This document shows positions 11,301 to 26,300 of a stretch of 64,000 nt of DNA, one piece after another. Origin of the DNA: Callipepla californica brunnescens (taxonomy: Eukaryota; Chordata; Aves; Galliformes; Odontophoridae). Positions within the stretch are counted from its first letter, which is position 1, and each line of letters starts with the position of its first letter. The notes below the pieces were generated by a model. It worked only from the letters and a program-made list of their open reading frames with translations, made no database searches and was not told the origin of the DNA. Made by a program: the position numbers and the translations under genes. Location: NCBI GenBank assembly GCA_023055505.1, contig JALIRH010000002.1, forward strand, positions 35,473,733 through 35,537,732. The letters are read 5' to 3'.

Positions 11301-14300
11301 GCGCTTGTCACTTCTCATCAGAGTGCTGTGTGCTGTCTGCGTTTATCACAAACGTTATATACGTATTTCATGTACAGGCACACATATTGCAAGGAAACAT
11401 CTGGCTGGTAGGGAGGAATGTCATGTCTTTTGAATCAGTTGTAATATAGGCATTTCTTTTTGAAAAGAGACATTTTCAACCAGAAAACAGTGATCTTATT
11501 ACAAAAAAGCAAAAAAACCAAAAAGGCAGAAGGAAAGATTCAGGCAGCTTGCTATTAAATTTCAATCAAGCCTGTATAGTTAGCAATAAAATGTTTATGA
11601 GTTTGTAAATGTTAATTTTCTTCAAACTCTCACTGTCGTGTGTGGAATTTTCATTTATACTAATTGTCCATTTCGTACAGCTGCCCACTTCCAGGGCTCA
11701 GCGGTAGCTCTGTGTTTATCACGTGGAGGTACAGATGTGATATAGATATGTAAAACTAGAAATTTCCCTTGCTCTTCTCGTGTTTTTGTGGACTGGTGTA
11801 CCACAAAGGTGTACGTTTCTGGTGTTGACTACCTGTTATAAGTTAGTGGTGCTCTTGCCCTAGCAAGTACTGTAAGCAGAATGAGTATTAAACTGAAATA
11901 AAACCGATGTAAAATCCTTGTGGGGTTCTGTACTTTGCTTAAAAGCCAAATGTAGACATTGTTCAAGCTTATTTTGTTCTCTGGAAGTTATTGTGGTCAA
12001 TACAAGCATAATTTGTTTCATCTAGGACGCTGAGAAGCTGTGAGCCTCGTAGCTTAGGGAAGAGGCTCGGCATAGCTGATCACAATAGATGCCAGTTAAT
12101 TTGAATCTAGATTTTTCTTCCCTCTGTTACTTGACAGTTTTCTTTGATTCTTCTGAATACTGGGATTGTGTTTAGGCTAAAACCACTTCTAATTATACCC
12201 CGGCACAAACATATAGCTTATGGCTATATTTTAATCAGTTTCAGAAAAAGTAATAAAAATATTATTGCATATGCCAAAGGATGGTGTTGCTACATGCTAT
12301 TTTAAATGGTGTTTAAGTATGGTTATAAGCATACCAGTACAGTGAAATCAGTTCCATTCCTAAATAACGAAGTTACATTATTTGTTACTTAGAAAGTTAC
12401 TGAGAATCATAATATGTTAATGATCCTAATTATTCAGGCTGTTTTTCATATGTGTTGAAATGGCTTTAAAAACGGTACGTGAAATATTTATATCAAACTA
12501 GTTTAATTTCTCATTACTTGTAAAACGTATGTTTCCCAGTTGTAACTTTTTAAAGAGGTTTTGTCTTACCTATGCAAGTGTATCCTTTCCATTTGGTTTC
12601 AAAATCCAGTTCTTTCATTTGTTTTAAACCCTTTCGTTTTCCTGCAATGAATCTGCATTTCGTAAGGTGTTGATATCAATGATTTTCGTACTACAAAAAC
12701 AGCGTTGAGGAGAGCTGTGAAACTGACTTTTGCTGGTGATGCTACTTGACCAGCTCAGAATATTTGAGGCTAAGATAGTAAAGTTCATCTCGAGCAACAA
12801 TTTCAGTTTCCAGCATAGTTTTTATATGTGCCTTGTGTAAAACAAACTTTGTATCTTCACTATACTTAAATATTTGCTCTGAAAGAAAGTGCATTTAAGA
12901 AGTTTTAACCACGTTGTTAGTGGTTCGTTTGGTTGGAGCAGAAAGGTGCTCCGGGTTGGGAAGGTTGAGTATGTGCTGTTAGTTTCGATTTTTCTGTAGT
13001 TATTAGCCTAGTTAAAACACTGAATTTAAGGATCTTGCCTCAAGTTGAAAAGGGAGATGTGGTCAAGAAGGGGCTCTGATGGCTGACATCACTGGCCCTT
13101 GGTCTCAATAAATGTTTGAGTCCTAGGAATTCATGGTTTCAGTGGTACGGTCAGGTTGCAGCCTTGACACTCGTAATATGTTCGGTTATCGTGAGGTGAA
13201 CTCCAGAGTCTGCTGTTAGGCAGACCCAAAAGGTTTTGTCTCAGGAAGTGTTTCGGTAGCATGCTGGTTTTTCTTTTCCCACTGTGTGTAAAGTTTTCAT
13301 CAGGAATGAAGCCTTAGGAAGTCTCCTTTCTCGGAGTAAACCCTCAAGAGACTTTGCAGATGTCATAAACATCTCTTTGGGGCTGTTCCTCTTATGGCTT
13401 TAGTTGTTAAACTGTTTGAAGGTAAAATAATCATTCCTTCTAGGCTTCCAGCCTTTATCAGAAGGGCGGCAGTTTGATATCCTGCGGTGGTTTTATCATA
13501 AAGGTTTTCTGTAGATAGCTTAACAAAAGACCTTAGAGGCAGCAGAAATTGGCTATCAGTTAGCAAGTGCTCTGAAACTGGTGTGTAGTGGTATTTAAAC
13601 GATACTTGTCTCATTGAGGTAGGAAGACCTGTAGTTTGGAGAGGATGGAGTTCATTAAGGCTCATGCCTTAATTCTTCCCCAAATATGCATTAAAAGCTG
13701 GCCACCATTTTTGCTGCTGAGAGCTCTGAACGGTATCTCTGATACACGTCAGATGCGTATATCCAACCTTTGTGTAGCTTGGGCCTTTCCTAGCAAATGT
13801 AGGAGGTCTCATGGATGGAGGTGATGCTTGCATCCCTCTTGTGGCTGATCTGTTGTTTAGGAACTTTGAAAATTCAGCATAGGATTTCAGGTTTGGGGGT
13901 ATTGCTGAGAGAGTACACGGTCAAAGCCTGGTGTAGAGCTCTGGCTGAGAGAGAGAGAGAGCTCTGCCTCCTTACAGTGGGTGTTCAGGCAGGTTCTGTG
14001 CAGGCAAATAATTGTTCTTGTTTTGTTTTTTTTTCTTTCCCCACCTGTTGCATTTCCTTGTTGTTTAAAAAGTCTATTTCTTGATGGCTTTTTTTTGTTT
14101 GTTTGTTTTGAGAAGTACAGTACAGTGGCCAACAGAGTTTTTAAATTACAAATTCTGAGCTACACAATTTGAAGATAGAAGAAGGAAACTTCTTCCCTTC
14201 TGATTCCAACCAGATTTATTTGCATGGTTCCTCGGCCTCTTCAGCAGTTCTTTGCTATAAATCAAAGTAAATGAAGTTGAACAAAAAGTCCATAAAAACT

Positions 14301-15218
14301 CATGTCCCAGATTCCTCTGGTGGAGCTTAAAACACAGTTGAATGCTGACAACTCTTCTTCACAGCAGTCTCCCAAGATATTCAACCTCTCCTTCATTCTC
14401 TGTGAATATCTTGATTTCCATCTGATCCTAGCTGCATGGCTGGTAAGCGTGCAGTAGTAACTGTGTAGTCTGTATAAGCCTGTTTGAGCCCGTTGCAGAA
14501 TAGGAGATTTATGTTAAAGTTGAAATGCTTCTCAGGGAGCGAATGGTGTTTCCACATCGTTTTTATTGTTATTATAAAATGCATTTGAGATTGTTTCAGG
14601 TGGCATTCATGAAAAGGGGCGATCTGTCAGGTTGCCGAGAATCAAGCTGTTCAGTATTTTATAGGTTAAAGTTAGTATTTATTTAAGCATCATTTGGAAA
14701 CCGGTGGTCGTTCAGGGTACATTATGGAACAGTAGAGTCATGTGCTTCTCAGCAGGGGATGCTGCTTAATGATGGCACTGCAATGTCCTGAATTTGGGAG
14801 GAGCGGGTTTGCAGTGAAGGAACGGTCTCTTTCTACAGTGTGAACAGGGAGCTGCTTTACTCTGGCTTTTACAAATAAATGAATTCTCTGGAATAAGATC
14901 CTTCGCTCGCTAACGTTTTCCTTTTTTTCCTGCGGCATCAGAAATGGACACTTCAGGATAATTTTTACAAGTCTGCTGACTTGAATGAGCAAATACGTGT
15001 AACCACATATGAAATTAGAGTGTTTGAAAAGGACAGAAATCCTTTTGATAAAAACCTTGGAAAAGTGTTAACTGTCCTGAGAGCAAAGAAAAATAACTAC
15101 TATAGTAATCTAATGGCATTTTTAAACTGAGTAGGTAATATTCAGGTGTCACTGGGTTTCATTTAGCAATAGTTTGAAACCCTCAGTAAGAGCGTGTGTA
15201 TTACAGTGGTAGATCAAT

Positions 15219-15245
15219 CGATCTATCTATCTGTCTACCTATATG
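15219..15245 (+). repeat. ATCT/GTCT tetranucleotide repeat
   Basis: An imperfect run of ATCT units degrading into CTGTCTACCTAT, located in PLAG1 intron 1. Confidence 0.75.
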
Positions 15246-18200
15246 TGATGTATGCATTGAGGAATATTGCTTTCTCTAACAAAACCATCAGAAGTTGATG
15301 GAAAAGAAGTTGTATCTGCATGCATCCGTAACATTTTCCTGAGGTGGGGAGCTTAGACACCTAGATTAGGTCTCCAGAGCTCTGCCCTCATTGTGTGTGG
15401 GAGCTGTAAAAACACAAAGCTCTTCTACATTCAGCTAGCATATGGTCCTGTGCTCTCTGGTGTGACTGTATGATACTGACCGTAGTAACACCTGGTATTT
15501 TAGCCCAGTGTTGAGAGTGTATATCACAAAACTTGAGTGTAAATGCTATGTGGCTTTGGGCTTCACTGTCTAGTGCTGTGGAGTGTTCCTCAGAGTAAGA
15601 GTATTTCTCCTTGTAGGCATTACTGTTTCCCTCTGGTTTATTTGCTCTTTATCAATTTCTGCTCTGTGATGTTGTTGTTATTATTTGCCCAGAATTGGGC
15701 TGGTGTTTTCCCTTCAAATGAGCACACATCGCCTTGCACTCCTGCTGAGATGATTATGCATAACACCTCTGACTCAGCAGATAAAAAGTTATGTTTGTTG
15801 GGAGACAGAATTAATATTTTATATTTTTTTAATAGCTTAAAAATAGCTGTGTCAAAAGAGATTATGCTTTTAACATGCTAATCCACTAAGCCATTGTACA
15901 TCATTCTGCAGGGAATGTTTTTATGCCAGGCAGCTGTCTCTTACCAGAGCCCATCCGAAAGGTTTCAGGTTATGGCAGAAATACAGCCGTGAACCCGGGA
16001 GAGGCTTCTTTAATAGAATGTGTGATGTGGGCATTTTCAAATCGCAGCCCTGTTTTCCAGGAACTGTTTTACGTGTCAGTATTGTTTGGCCTGTTTGAGG
16101 GCATTCTGGCTATTCTGAGACAAATTGATGATTTAAAGCGGCACTCGCACAAAGCTTTTCTCAGAGCGGGGGTGTTAACCATTCCAAATTTGAATGCAGA
16201 ATATTATGTTGTGATAGCCAAATATCTCAAGCGGAATGCTTTCGTGATTACATGAAAGATAAAGAACGATGAAAATTTTTGCCAGATGGATTGGAGACTG
16301 GGAAATGCATCTGAACTTTGGTTGCTAATCTTGCCCACGTTCTTCTGACCCTTTGTGTTTTGAAGTGGCATTTTCCTCATTGACTTTTTGTTATTTTATA
16401 TTGTCTCTGCGGAGAGAGATGCACAAAGGTTGGAAACAGCAATACCAGCTTTGCAGAAACGTTTGTAAAGGGCAGAGAACAGTTGTAAGAGCAGTAGGTA
16501 GGTGTGTGAGGTGGAGATTTGGCTGTGGCTTTACTGCTGCTGCAGACGCCGGCGGCTTCTTTAGTTGTGAAATGTTTAGAAAAGGAATTTGCTTCAAGTT
16601 AGACATCTAAAATTTGATGAAACAGCTTAGCAGTGACAATTTCATTTTGCTTTATGAACGGGTAAGTCAGAGTGCTACAACAGGAGATAGCAAGTAGTAG
16701 TAACTGACTAAATGTATCTCTGGCTGCTTACAGAGCTCTATTTGATGTTAGCCGTCAGATTTAGGGTACTTGAAAATGTGCTGCTGCCCGACTGGTGGCT
16801 TGGGATGTTACTGTGATTTCCCATAGGCGAGTAGTCTGTAAAGAACATTTCTAGACCAACTTGGCTGTACTTGAAACTCGTAGAGTCAGGTAGGGCTTGA
16901 CACACTTCTTCCTTATACACGCTGAAAAGCCATCTGCAATTTGGGCTAACATATTTTCGAGGTGGAGAAGTGTGTAATGTTGTATAATGTAAAAGATTCC
17001 TCATTTCTGGTGGGATTAGCTCTGTAACTTGAAGTATGGCTCTGTGGTTGTTGTTGTTGTTACACAGGTAGTTACACATGCAGCCATGGTATAGTACCGT
17101 GTGTAGTACAGCCATTGCAAAGAGCATTGCCACAGTGAGAGGCAGGGAGAATATGGGGAAGAAAGTAGCGCGTGGTGTGGCGTAAACGAGACATCGTAGG
17201 GCCTACACCAAGTATGCAGTGGCAGCCCAAGGAGCTGTGCATTGCTGCAAGGCTGTCTGCTGTTCGTGTGTGAAAATACTTCCTATAGAGCATGTATGGT
17301 TTGTTCATGATTGTAATGCTTTCAGCAAGGAGTTTTGCGGTGCCGCGCGGAAGTAACTATGCCAGCCTTTATGTAAAGTGTTTTTAAGCAGACTGTTGAA
17401 AAGGTGGTGTTCCGAACAACCACAGTTTAAAAACCTGATAAGGAAGGAATCGTTGTCAATTGTTTTGCTCCAGAGCTGTACACTTAGCCTCCCTGGCAGA
17501 TGGCTGTTACTCCTCTAGGGCTGTATTCTTGCCGAACAGTTAGATGCTGTTACCTAACTTCGAGCTGATTCCTGGAGTCAGCCTAACTCGAATGAGGACG
17601 ATGGCTGCAAAACAGTAGATAAATCACTTTGTGGATCTGGGTTGTTAGCTGTACTAGTAAAAAAAAACATTCTCTGAGTCACCATTTTAAGTTAAAACAA
17701 ACAAACAGAAAACCACCAGCACCTAGATATTCTCGTGTGTGATTAGGATAGGTACTACCCTGTTCACGCGCACTGCCGGCGCAGAAACAGAGAATGTCTC
17801 TAAATTCAGCAAGTGGTGTGTGTTGCTCTAAAGGCAGCAAGTGACTCATGTGACTGTCTTAGCAGCTGGGCAGCAAGATTAGAGAGCTACTATGTACACA
17901 TTCCCTTAGGGGGGGGGTCCAAGCTGTTGCTAAATGAAGTTGTGTTACTGCCAAAGACTGAATAACGGGCATAAGGAATAGTAAATAAATGTGTCATTAG
18001 GTTAGCCGGGCGGCTGTTTCGGACCGTCTTTAGAGCAAAGAAAAATTTCTCAAGGTTTCTGTTTAAAAGGCTTGCCTTTTTTTTTTTTTTCCTAGCACGT
18101 CAACTTCAGACGTCATTACATATCTATTGTCCCTTTAACGTTTGCAGATTTGTAAAAGTCGTCTTGGAATGGGCTGTTCCTGACGCTGCAGGAAAAAAAT

Positions 18201-21200
18201 GAAAATGTTAGTAAGTGAAGAATCTCATTCGAGAGAAATCCTTTATTTGTAAAAGTACTAAAAATATGCTTGTATCTTGAAGTATTTTGATTTGAACTGG
18301 AATTGGCAAAGCGTGTACTTCTTGGTCGCTTGCTAATTCGAAGACTTATTCATGATGTTATTCCTCATGTATTTCCTAATTGTAAGAATTTGTGAAGTTT
18401 GTTCCAAATTGTCTTTAAGTTTTCCTGGCATGCCAGTATGGATTAGTGGAATATGTGTTCTTTTTATTTTTTTTTTTTTTTTTCAAGTTTCCCTAATCTT
18501 TTTTTCCTTTTTTTTTTTCTTTTTGCTTGCTTTTTGTAAGGAAGTTACTGAACATTTGTGAATGCTTTGTTCTTCATAGGTGGATATTTACAGTTACACA
18601 TAGGTGGTTAATACATTATTTATGCATGTAAACTCAAAATAGTTACCCTGTTAAATACCACTGTAGGACTAAACCTCCCAGGAACTCCTTTCAGTCTTGA
18701 GGAGCAGAGGATGTACACTTGATGGTTGCAATCAAGCAAATTGATTCAGAAATCAAGAAGGTGTGAATGTGAAGCTCCTTAGTGCTGTTCTTAGCATCCA
18801 CATTCAGGCCATAATTATGTTTTGCAGCTGAGAATTTACTTACCAAAGAGGAGTTTTCGTGTTTGAGAAGACCAGGTGGACCGGGGTCAAGTCCTTGGTC
18901 AGTGTGTTATAGTAAAAGAGTACCAGGCATGTGTTCCTAGCCATCATCACTGCCTTTAAAAACCATCAGCTGATTGGTTTGTTGGTCTGCCTCGGGTTTT
19001 CTGGTTTCTGCTTTCTCTTTTCCTGTTTAGAAACGACTGGTTTCCTATTTGTTACTCTTTCATGTTCACTGCAAGTTTGTGCATCTGTTCCTCAACAACG
19101 GTTTTGATTTATGTCTCTAATAAAAATGTAGAGCATCATATAAAATTGCCTAAAGTTGTCAGTGCAGCAGAAAGCTACCTTCTCAAGGTGAACCATCCTT
19201 TTAATAACAGTGTACAACACCTTGTTGATCTGGTCCTTTTGTCTTTATATATGTTGATTTTTTTTTCTTTGTAACGAAGTTTCTTTCTGTTTTGTATTTT
19301 GAAATCTTTAATTTATAGGCACTCTTTGTTGTTGTTTTGTTTTGTTTTAATGAGCTTTGGTTCACCCTCTTCTGAATCTTTCATTACTATTTTTTTTTTC
19401 GTGTACCTTTTTCCTGTACCAAGTTGCTGTCATCATTTTTATGTCGCACATTACTTATCAGTTGCAAAAGATAAATATGTTCTTATTTCTTCACTGCTTA
19501 GTCAGATGGGGCTCTGTGACTTTGGAGCATGAGCGAACAGAGCGGTACCTGTCTGTCAGTAAGGAGCTTGCAGGTACCATGCTAGCAGACTGTGGCCAAG
19601 GATATACCTGCAGAACTCATTAGTCCTCTGAAAAGCAGGAACTACTCATATGCATTCATGGATTCTTGCGTGCTTTCCTTGAGACGAGCCACCAGAAACT
19701 GTCCATCTTCCAGCAGAGTTTCAGGTTCTGGGCTCTGCTGTCCTGTGCTGCCCACAGCACCAGTTCCCCGACCTCTCTCATGCCAAGGAACTGCTGCAGC
19801 ACACAGATTGCACGGGGCTGCTTCCCCATCCTGCAGCATGATATGTTTGCTCAGAGCACCTTTTGCATCACTGGAAGAATCGTGAAACAGCTGTCCTGGG
19901 AGGATATTTGCCTGGACAAGACCCAAGTTGCTTGCCAAGGGGTACAGCCCAGCAAAATCAGTCAAAAGTGTCTCATATCCATGTGAGATCTTGTCCTGTA
20001 AACAGGAATAGTTAACGGAATGTGGGAGTAGGAAAGCATCTTGCTTGATACGGTGCTTCTCCCCTCACACCCTCCTGCCACTCTATTCTGGAATCATCGT
20101 GGTGTTGGCTTCTCAGGGCTGCGAGTAAATCATGGATGCTCCGAACGAAGTGGAGGTGCTTTTCCTGATGCTATTTCTGTCCTGTGGTGAGAGTCTTGCA
20201 GTGTTACTGCGGTGCTGTGTGCCACCTACCCGGTATGCTTTCCTTTGACAGGAAGACCTACAACTAAGGAAATAAAAATGGTCCGGGGGAAGTCAGTAGC
20301 TGCTTATTTCTTTTCTTTATCTTCTTTTTTCCTCAGCCTGTGCTCAGCGTTTCTTAGGGCTAGAGTTGCAGTCTCACACCTTTCATTACACCAGCGGAGC
20401 CCCGGCAGGTTGTCTGAGAGCTTTAAATTCATCAGAAGTGACTCCAGCTCTTTGCTTTCAGATGTGATCTGGATCTTCATTCCTTTCAAGGAGCGATGGA
20501 CTTTCTGGTGATGAGAAAGCATCTCTGTCTCTGCCTTTAAAAAGAGAAATCGTGGTTCTGATATCCTCTGAGTAAGGAAGTCTTCTGGGGCAAGATCAAA
20601 AGTAAAGCATGGGAAGAAGCAGAGCCTAGATAGCTGAAACACTCTTCTCCAGTAACTATAGATACTGTAGTCTTTCACAGGAGAACTGTGGACAGGAAGA
20701 ATGTTTGTTTCTAGGCACTGATGACCGTTTAAGAATAAATAGAACTAAAGGAGCCTTTAGGAGTTGTGCTGCTTTGTTCATGTGCTTAAAAAAATATATA
20801 TAGCATCCATTTTTAGGATTCAGTGTACTAGAGGCTGAAAAGGAAAACACAGCAGGAATCTGTCCCTCCCCTGGCAGGCTCAGAGAAGAGTGGAAGGGAA
20901 AGAAACAGTTAAAGCTCTCGCAGTTGTGTATATATGTACGCTGTTTAAATTTGTCAGTTTAGCAATGGCGGCAGACACTACAGTTTTTAAAACAGATAGT
21001 GAGATTGCCTGTCCCCCATTCACACAAAGTAAGGATATATTGCCATGTGCACTCCTGGGCTCTGCTACATTTCGGGCCCTATATCTGAAGTAACATACCA
21101 GTGGGATGCTAGTTCTCAGAGCTGTGTGGATCGCACAGATGGGAGTTCACAAGCCAGTTGGCTGGCTGGAAACTTATGCATGGATCTTGACAATGGAACA

Positions 21201-23155
21201 TATTTATACAGAGTTCTGGTATGCTCTCTAGCACATTTGATGTTTTGCCTCGGGCTCTGGATGCTTTCAGAAATACTGCCTGCAGCCTCAGTCTGCACCC
21301 TGGTGAATCTGGCTCCTGTGATGCCCCGCCTGGGCCATGGGATGTGTACTGTGAGCAGTTGAATATCAAAACAAGACAGCTTGCAATGAGTGCCCTGGGT
21401 AAAATCCAGCCTGAAAATACAATGTATGGCTCTTGTCATTTTTCTAAGGGTTGTTTATTAAGGATCAATTTTCTGTGGCACATTTCAGGATAACCTGTTT
21501 TGAGATTACTAGGCCTAGTTTTATTGTCTTCATCATCTCTTGAGAACGTGTCTTACACTGCCTTCCACTGCGACTGCACACGTTAAGTATTTCTGCAAAT
21601 CACTCCTTGGAGACGCATGCCAAGGACCTGGAAAGTTAATGACTTCTTGTATAGCGTTCAGTTTAAGTGACAGAGATTTCTTCTTGATTCTGAGTTCTGT
21701 AGGACAGCGTTCAATTGTCTGACTCAAAAGGACTGGTTTCTGAATGACTAAAGGGGTTGTGGAAAAAGTAATCAACAAACTGGCCAAATTTGGGTAGAGT
21801 TCACAGGAATGACAGCTAGACCACTATTTCTGTCTAATTTTGCGTCTCTATCCCAGAGGACATGGGTTCAAAACTGTAGGAAAAGGATAAGTGGGAGAAG
21901 TCTGCCAGAACTTTTTGATGAAGGAAAAACTTTTTTTCCCTGACTTTTTTTTTTAACGAATCAATGGTTTTGAGTGACTGAAAAGAAAATACTGAAGCAG
22001 ACACTAACTTGTAAAATTTCAGCCTAAACAATGGTAGTTTGGCAAAGTCATCTGTTGTCTTATATAGAGAACTTTGTCTTGTAATGGCATGTGTTTGGCA
22101 GCAGAGTGAAATGTGATACTATGAATTCTGCCAATAGTGAAACATGTTGGATTTGAGTTAGCATTTGTACCTACTGACAGCAGTCAGTTCTTGTGTGAAT
22201 TAATGTAACAATTGCCTTCAAATAAAGGGTTGATAAGATGACCATATCTCAGAACTTGCCAGCCGAGTTAATGCCCGAGATGAAAAATAGTGATCAGATG
22301 TTCTTCAGTGAAAATGATTATACTTGTGTGCATATCAAAGCTCAGCTTTCTGTATCTGACTGTGGTAAAACCAAATGTGTAGGGACAGGCTTGGCAGGAG
22401 GCATGTTGTGGTAGCTTTTCCCATGTATTCTTGGTGCCAGTAATTCACTGGTCAAGGGCTTCCTGAGCCAGACTTAGTGTTTTTATATTTTCTAACCCTT
22501 ATTAGACTTTTCTATGAACATTTTCCTGTGACCTCTTCAGCACCTTAAGCATCTGAACACACTGCAGCAAGAAGTTCCACAGCAAAAACGTCAAGAACAC
22601 ATATGGTTTCTTCTTGAGCCCATGACCTGGTGGTTTCACTTTACATCTTCAGCCTCTTTCCTTGGAAAAGGCACTACCTACCAATCTGTTCAGATTACTG
22701 TCATTTCCAGCCACTTCAGTGCAGATATACCTGTGTGCTGTTTTAGTTGCATCTCTCTTACCTATGTTTACTGATTCTACTTGCTTTGTGGAGCTTGGTT
22801 TCCTTTGTCCTCTCAGACGCTCACTGTTAGTTTAAACTTCTGCTAGTTTGCTTGATTTAGACCTGAAGTTTACTCTTCTGAAGTATTTCTGTGAATGCTG
22901 GGAATTATTAAGAACCAAATAAAACAGGCAGCGACCTGTGGTGTGTTTGTCTTGAATACCAAACAAGAGGTACTTGTGAAAGGGAGAAAATGTAGAAGGT
23001 GATAAATATGAACAAAGTAGTGAAACAGCTTCCACACAAAGAAGGCCTAAAGTCTTAGGCCTTAGATTCTTTGGTCTGGTAAGAGACTACAACAGGGAGA
23101 ATGCAGTAGAGGTTCCATATCACAGACAGGGGATCATAAAGGAGTCATGTGTGAC

Positions 23156-23311
23156 ATAGAATCCTAGAACGGCTTAGGATGACAGGGACCTTAAAGCCCA
23201 TCTAGTTCCAGCCCCCTGCCGTGGGCAGGGTTGCCTCCCAGCAGATCAGGCTGCCCAGAAGCCCATCCAACCTGGCCTTGAATGCCTCTGGAGGTGGGGC
23301 ATCCACAACAT
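23156..23311 (-). mobile_element. CR1 LINE 3'-end fragment
   Basis: The plus strand reads as the reverse complement of a CR1 3' end: ATAGAATCCTAGAACGG, then GGGACCTTAAAGCCCATCTAG, CCCCTGCCGTGGGCAGGG, CATCCAACCTGGCCTTGAAT and GGGGCATCCACAAC. It is 5'-truncated after about 155 nt, as is typical of CR1, and non-coding. Confidence 0.92.
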
Positions 23312-26300
23312 AGATAAAGGAAGAGCAAAGTTATTGAGAATGAAGAGAAATACTGGGAGGTTGCTTCAGAACTAGCTAAAAGAAAGTGATTGTTAGTAAA
23401 ACATGAAATGAAGCTGTGAAAATCCTTGTCGTGAGGTGCTGAGAGTAAAAAAAAAGCTCATGTGGGCACAAAAATGATCTGATCAAGTAATGGAAAAGTG
23501 CTTTGAGGGCTGTTAAGTCCATCTAGCTCGGGAAGTCCCTAAATCCCAAACAGTAATACTTCCCCAAAATGTTCTGCACTTGCCCTCCCTCATTGTTGTT
23601 GGCCGATGCTGGGTGGGTTTTGGGTCTGAGAGCTGCTACCACCGTTGTGCTATGCTGACAGCTCAAGGGAAGCTGTCCCAGGAGCCGTGGCTGTCTGTCT
23701 GTGACCCTGTGTAGATCCACTAGTTACATCATCTTTTGACATGGAAGCGGTCGTTGTCCTTGGTTTAATTATTAAGATGCTTTGTGATTTTTGTTTGTTT
23801 GTTTTTTGTTGGTTTTTTGGTCAGATGTTTTGTTGTGTTATCCCAAATAGATTTTTTGTGAATATGTATTACTAGATTTACACAGTTTTCCTAGCAAAAA
23901 TTTGATAGTCTGTATCAAATATATTGCACTGTAATGGTATCTGTATGTCTCTTTCTTCCCTGGAAGTAGAGATACATGATTGTAGGTTTATTTTTTCCCC
24001 AGCAGCTCTCTTCAGTGACTTTTAGTAGCTGCTTATATGATGGTCGTACGCAGATGTTTTGCATCTCTGCTACTTCCAAGTAATGAATCACTAGTCTCAA
24101 AGTGCGATACTCTGTCCTTTGCTGTTACTTTTCATCCCGTTTCTGTCGCAGCTGTCCTTAAGATTTGGCACAGCTTTTTTTGCGGGTTGGTTCAGTCTGC
24201 ACAATACTTCTAGTACCATTTAGGTTTGTGTTTTATGCAGATTTTGATAACGCCCGTGTAAAGGTGTAGCAAGAAATATAAAGGAAAACACTGAATCAGA
24301 AAAGACTGACAAGCAGTCTTGGCAGAACTCCATGAATAACATCCTTCCACCTTTCAGAAAGAAAACTGTTTTCATCTCCCCTTGATCTTCTGCTTTTCCT
24401 GCTTTGCAATTCTGGAACTAGCCCCTCTCCTCTCGGCTCAGCAAACTGCTTCTCAGGTGGTGGTATATCAGATGTCTGACTGAGTTGGACTCGGACTGTT
24501 GTGCTTCCTTTCTATAAAGAATATTTTGTCATGTTGAAGGAAAGTTGGATGTTTGACATGGTTTCAGCTTTTAAAAATCATGTTATATTTTATTGTGTTT
24601 TCTCTTTACCTTCATGTTTTCATTCTTTCTTCCAAAACGTGATCCAAGCAAGAAGCTGTGCTATCATCAGGAACAGTGTGGCCAGATAACTTTTTTCCAC
24701 CTTTCCTCAGTGCTGAAATGAGACAGAAACTTTTTGGATTTGCTGCTGTTCTGAGACTCTCCTGTCTCATCACGTGGCAGTGTTGCTTCCAGTTGAATCA
24801 GATGATAGTCCCGAAATGTGGGAGGCAGTGCTCTGTTGGTATGCTAGGTACTTCCACTTAATTCATCTTTCAGGATCCCCTGTGCCCGTCTCTGAGGTTG
24901 GCACAACCTCCGGAGCAGAGGACTGCAAGTTTCTATCTTGTTTTGTCTGTAGTGGGAGTAACACGTTGAAACAGTTACTGTTGCTTCTCCTTGGCATTAG
25001 TAATTGCTGTGGATGTTTGGCAAGCTTAGTTCTGACCAAGTTCATTCAGGGAAACGCATGCACCTCCAGTAGCAAGGATTTAGCCACTTAGTACCACTTG
25101 TCACCCCTGCTGAGGCTGGGCACCTCGCTGGGCCGTGGTGTCCTGTCAACCTTCTCTGCTCCATCTGCTGCTCAGGGATCGGGGCCCTCGCGCCTGTGGG
25201 GTGGGGATGGTGCCAAAACTGCTTGTTTGACAGGTGCTAAAACTTCTGCTGTTCCTGATGTTGAGGGAATCTGTAGGTGTGGTTTTGTGGTGATCCACAG
25301 TGAGAGCTGCAGGAATTGCAGTCAGAAATGGGATCCTTTACCTGAGAGGCTGTTCTTGCCTCCTCCCTCATGCTGGCAGCAAGCCCCCTCCAAAGGCCAG
25401 ACCTGTATGAAAACAAACTGCTTTCTCCTGCAGGTAATTGGACTGCCCTAACTCTCTGTCCTGGCACTCTGTGTGGTCAGATGAGCACCAGTGTGAGAAG
25501 GGAAGGGAGTTAGGAGGGAGCACCGTTGAACTGTTTCAATGTCCAGGCCTCTTCAAAATAGCAGAGATCTGTCAGATCTGACAGATGTGTCCCACTCAGT
25601 GGGACAGCTGTACAGACATTTGTCTGTCTCAGGCCCTTAGCTATCACCCTGGGAGCAGCACAGGAGGTGTTAGCCTTGCCTTAGGGCTGCTGGGGGTCCC
25701 CTGAGCCCGGTGCTGCTGTCCCTAGCGCGTGCTGGATGCTGTGTCCTCTGTCCACAGCAAGGTGCTCACTTTGGTGTGGTCACCTAATTCTGGAGATGGC
25801 TGCTTGGCTTCAGAGGCTGGGTCCAGAGAGGGGAAGGGAACAGCTGAGGCTGCTTGCCAAGCAAGATATCAAATCTGATGAGGAATCAGGCCTTGAGGTT
25901 AACTGCCAGCAATTATCTCTATCTGAGTGATTCTTCAGTGTTTTGTTTTCAACTGGAGGGGGGGGATGGAAAGTGAGGTCTCTCAGTGGGTGGTTCCTAT
26001 GGCTGTGTAATTCAAGAGAGGTAGCAGCCCTCATTCAGACTCTTGGGTACAAACCCCAAAGTTTTGATGACAACTGAAATGAGGAAGCTGAAATACAAAC
26101 CTGTGGTGTTCTCAGCTCCCATTCAAGACACAGACTCCTCTGAAAGCACTTCCCTGCTTTGATAAGGAAACAGTTTCAGAAAAGGGACACACTGAAATCA
26201 TCAGACTCTTCTGCCTGTTTGTGTCAGCAGCGAGCTGTTCCTTTGCTGCTCCTTCCCATAGCCCTTTCTGGCCGCTTTATACTTACTCATCCTGCCAGCA

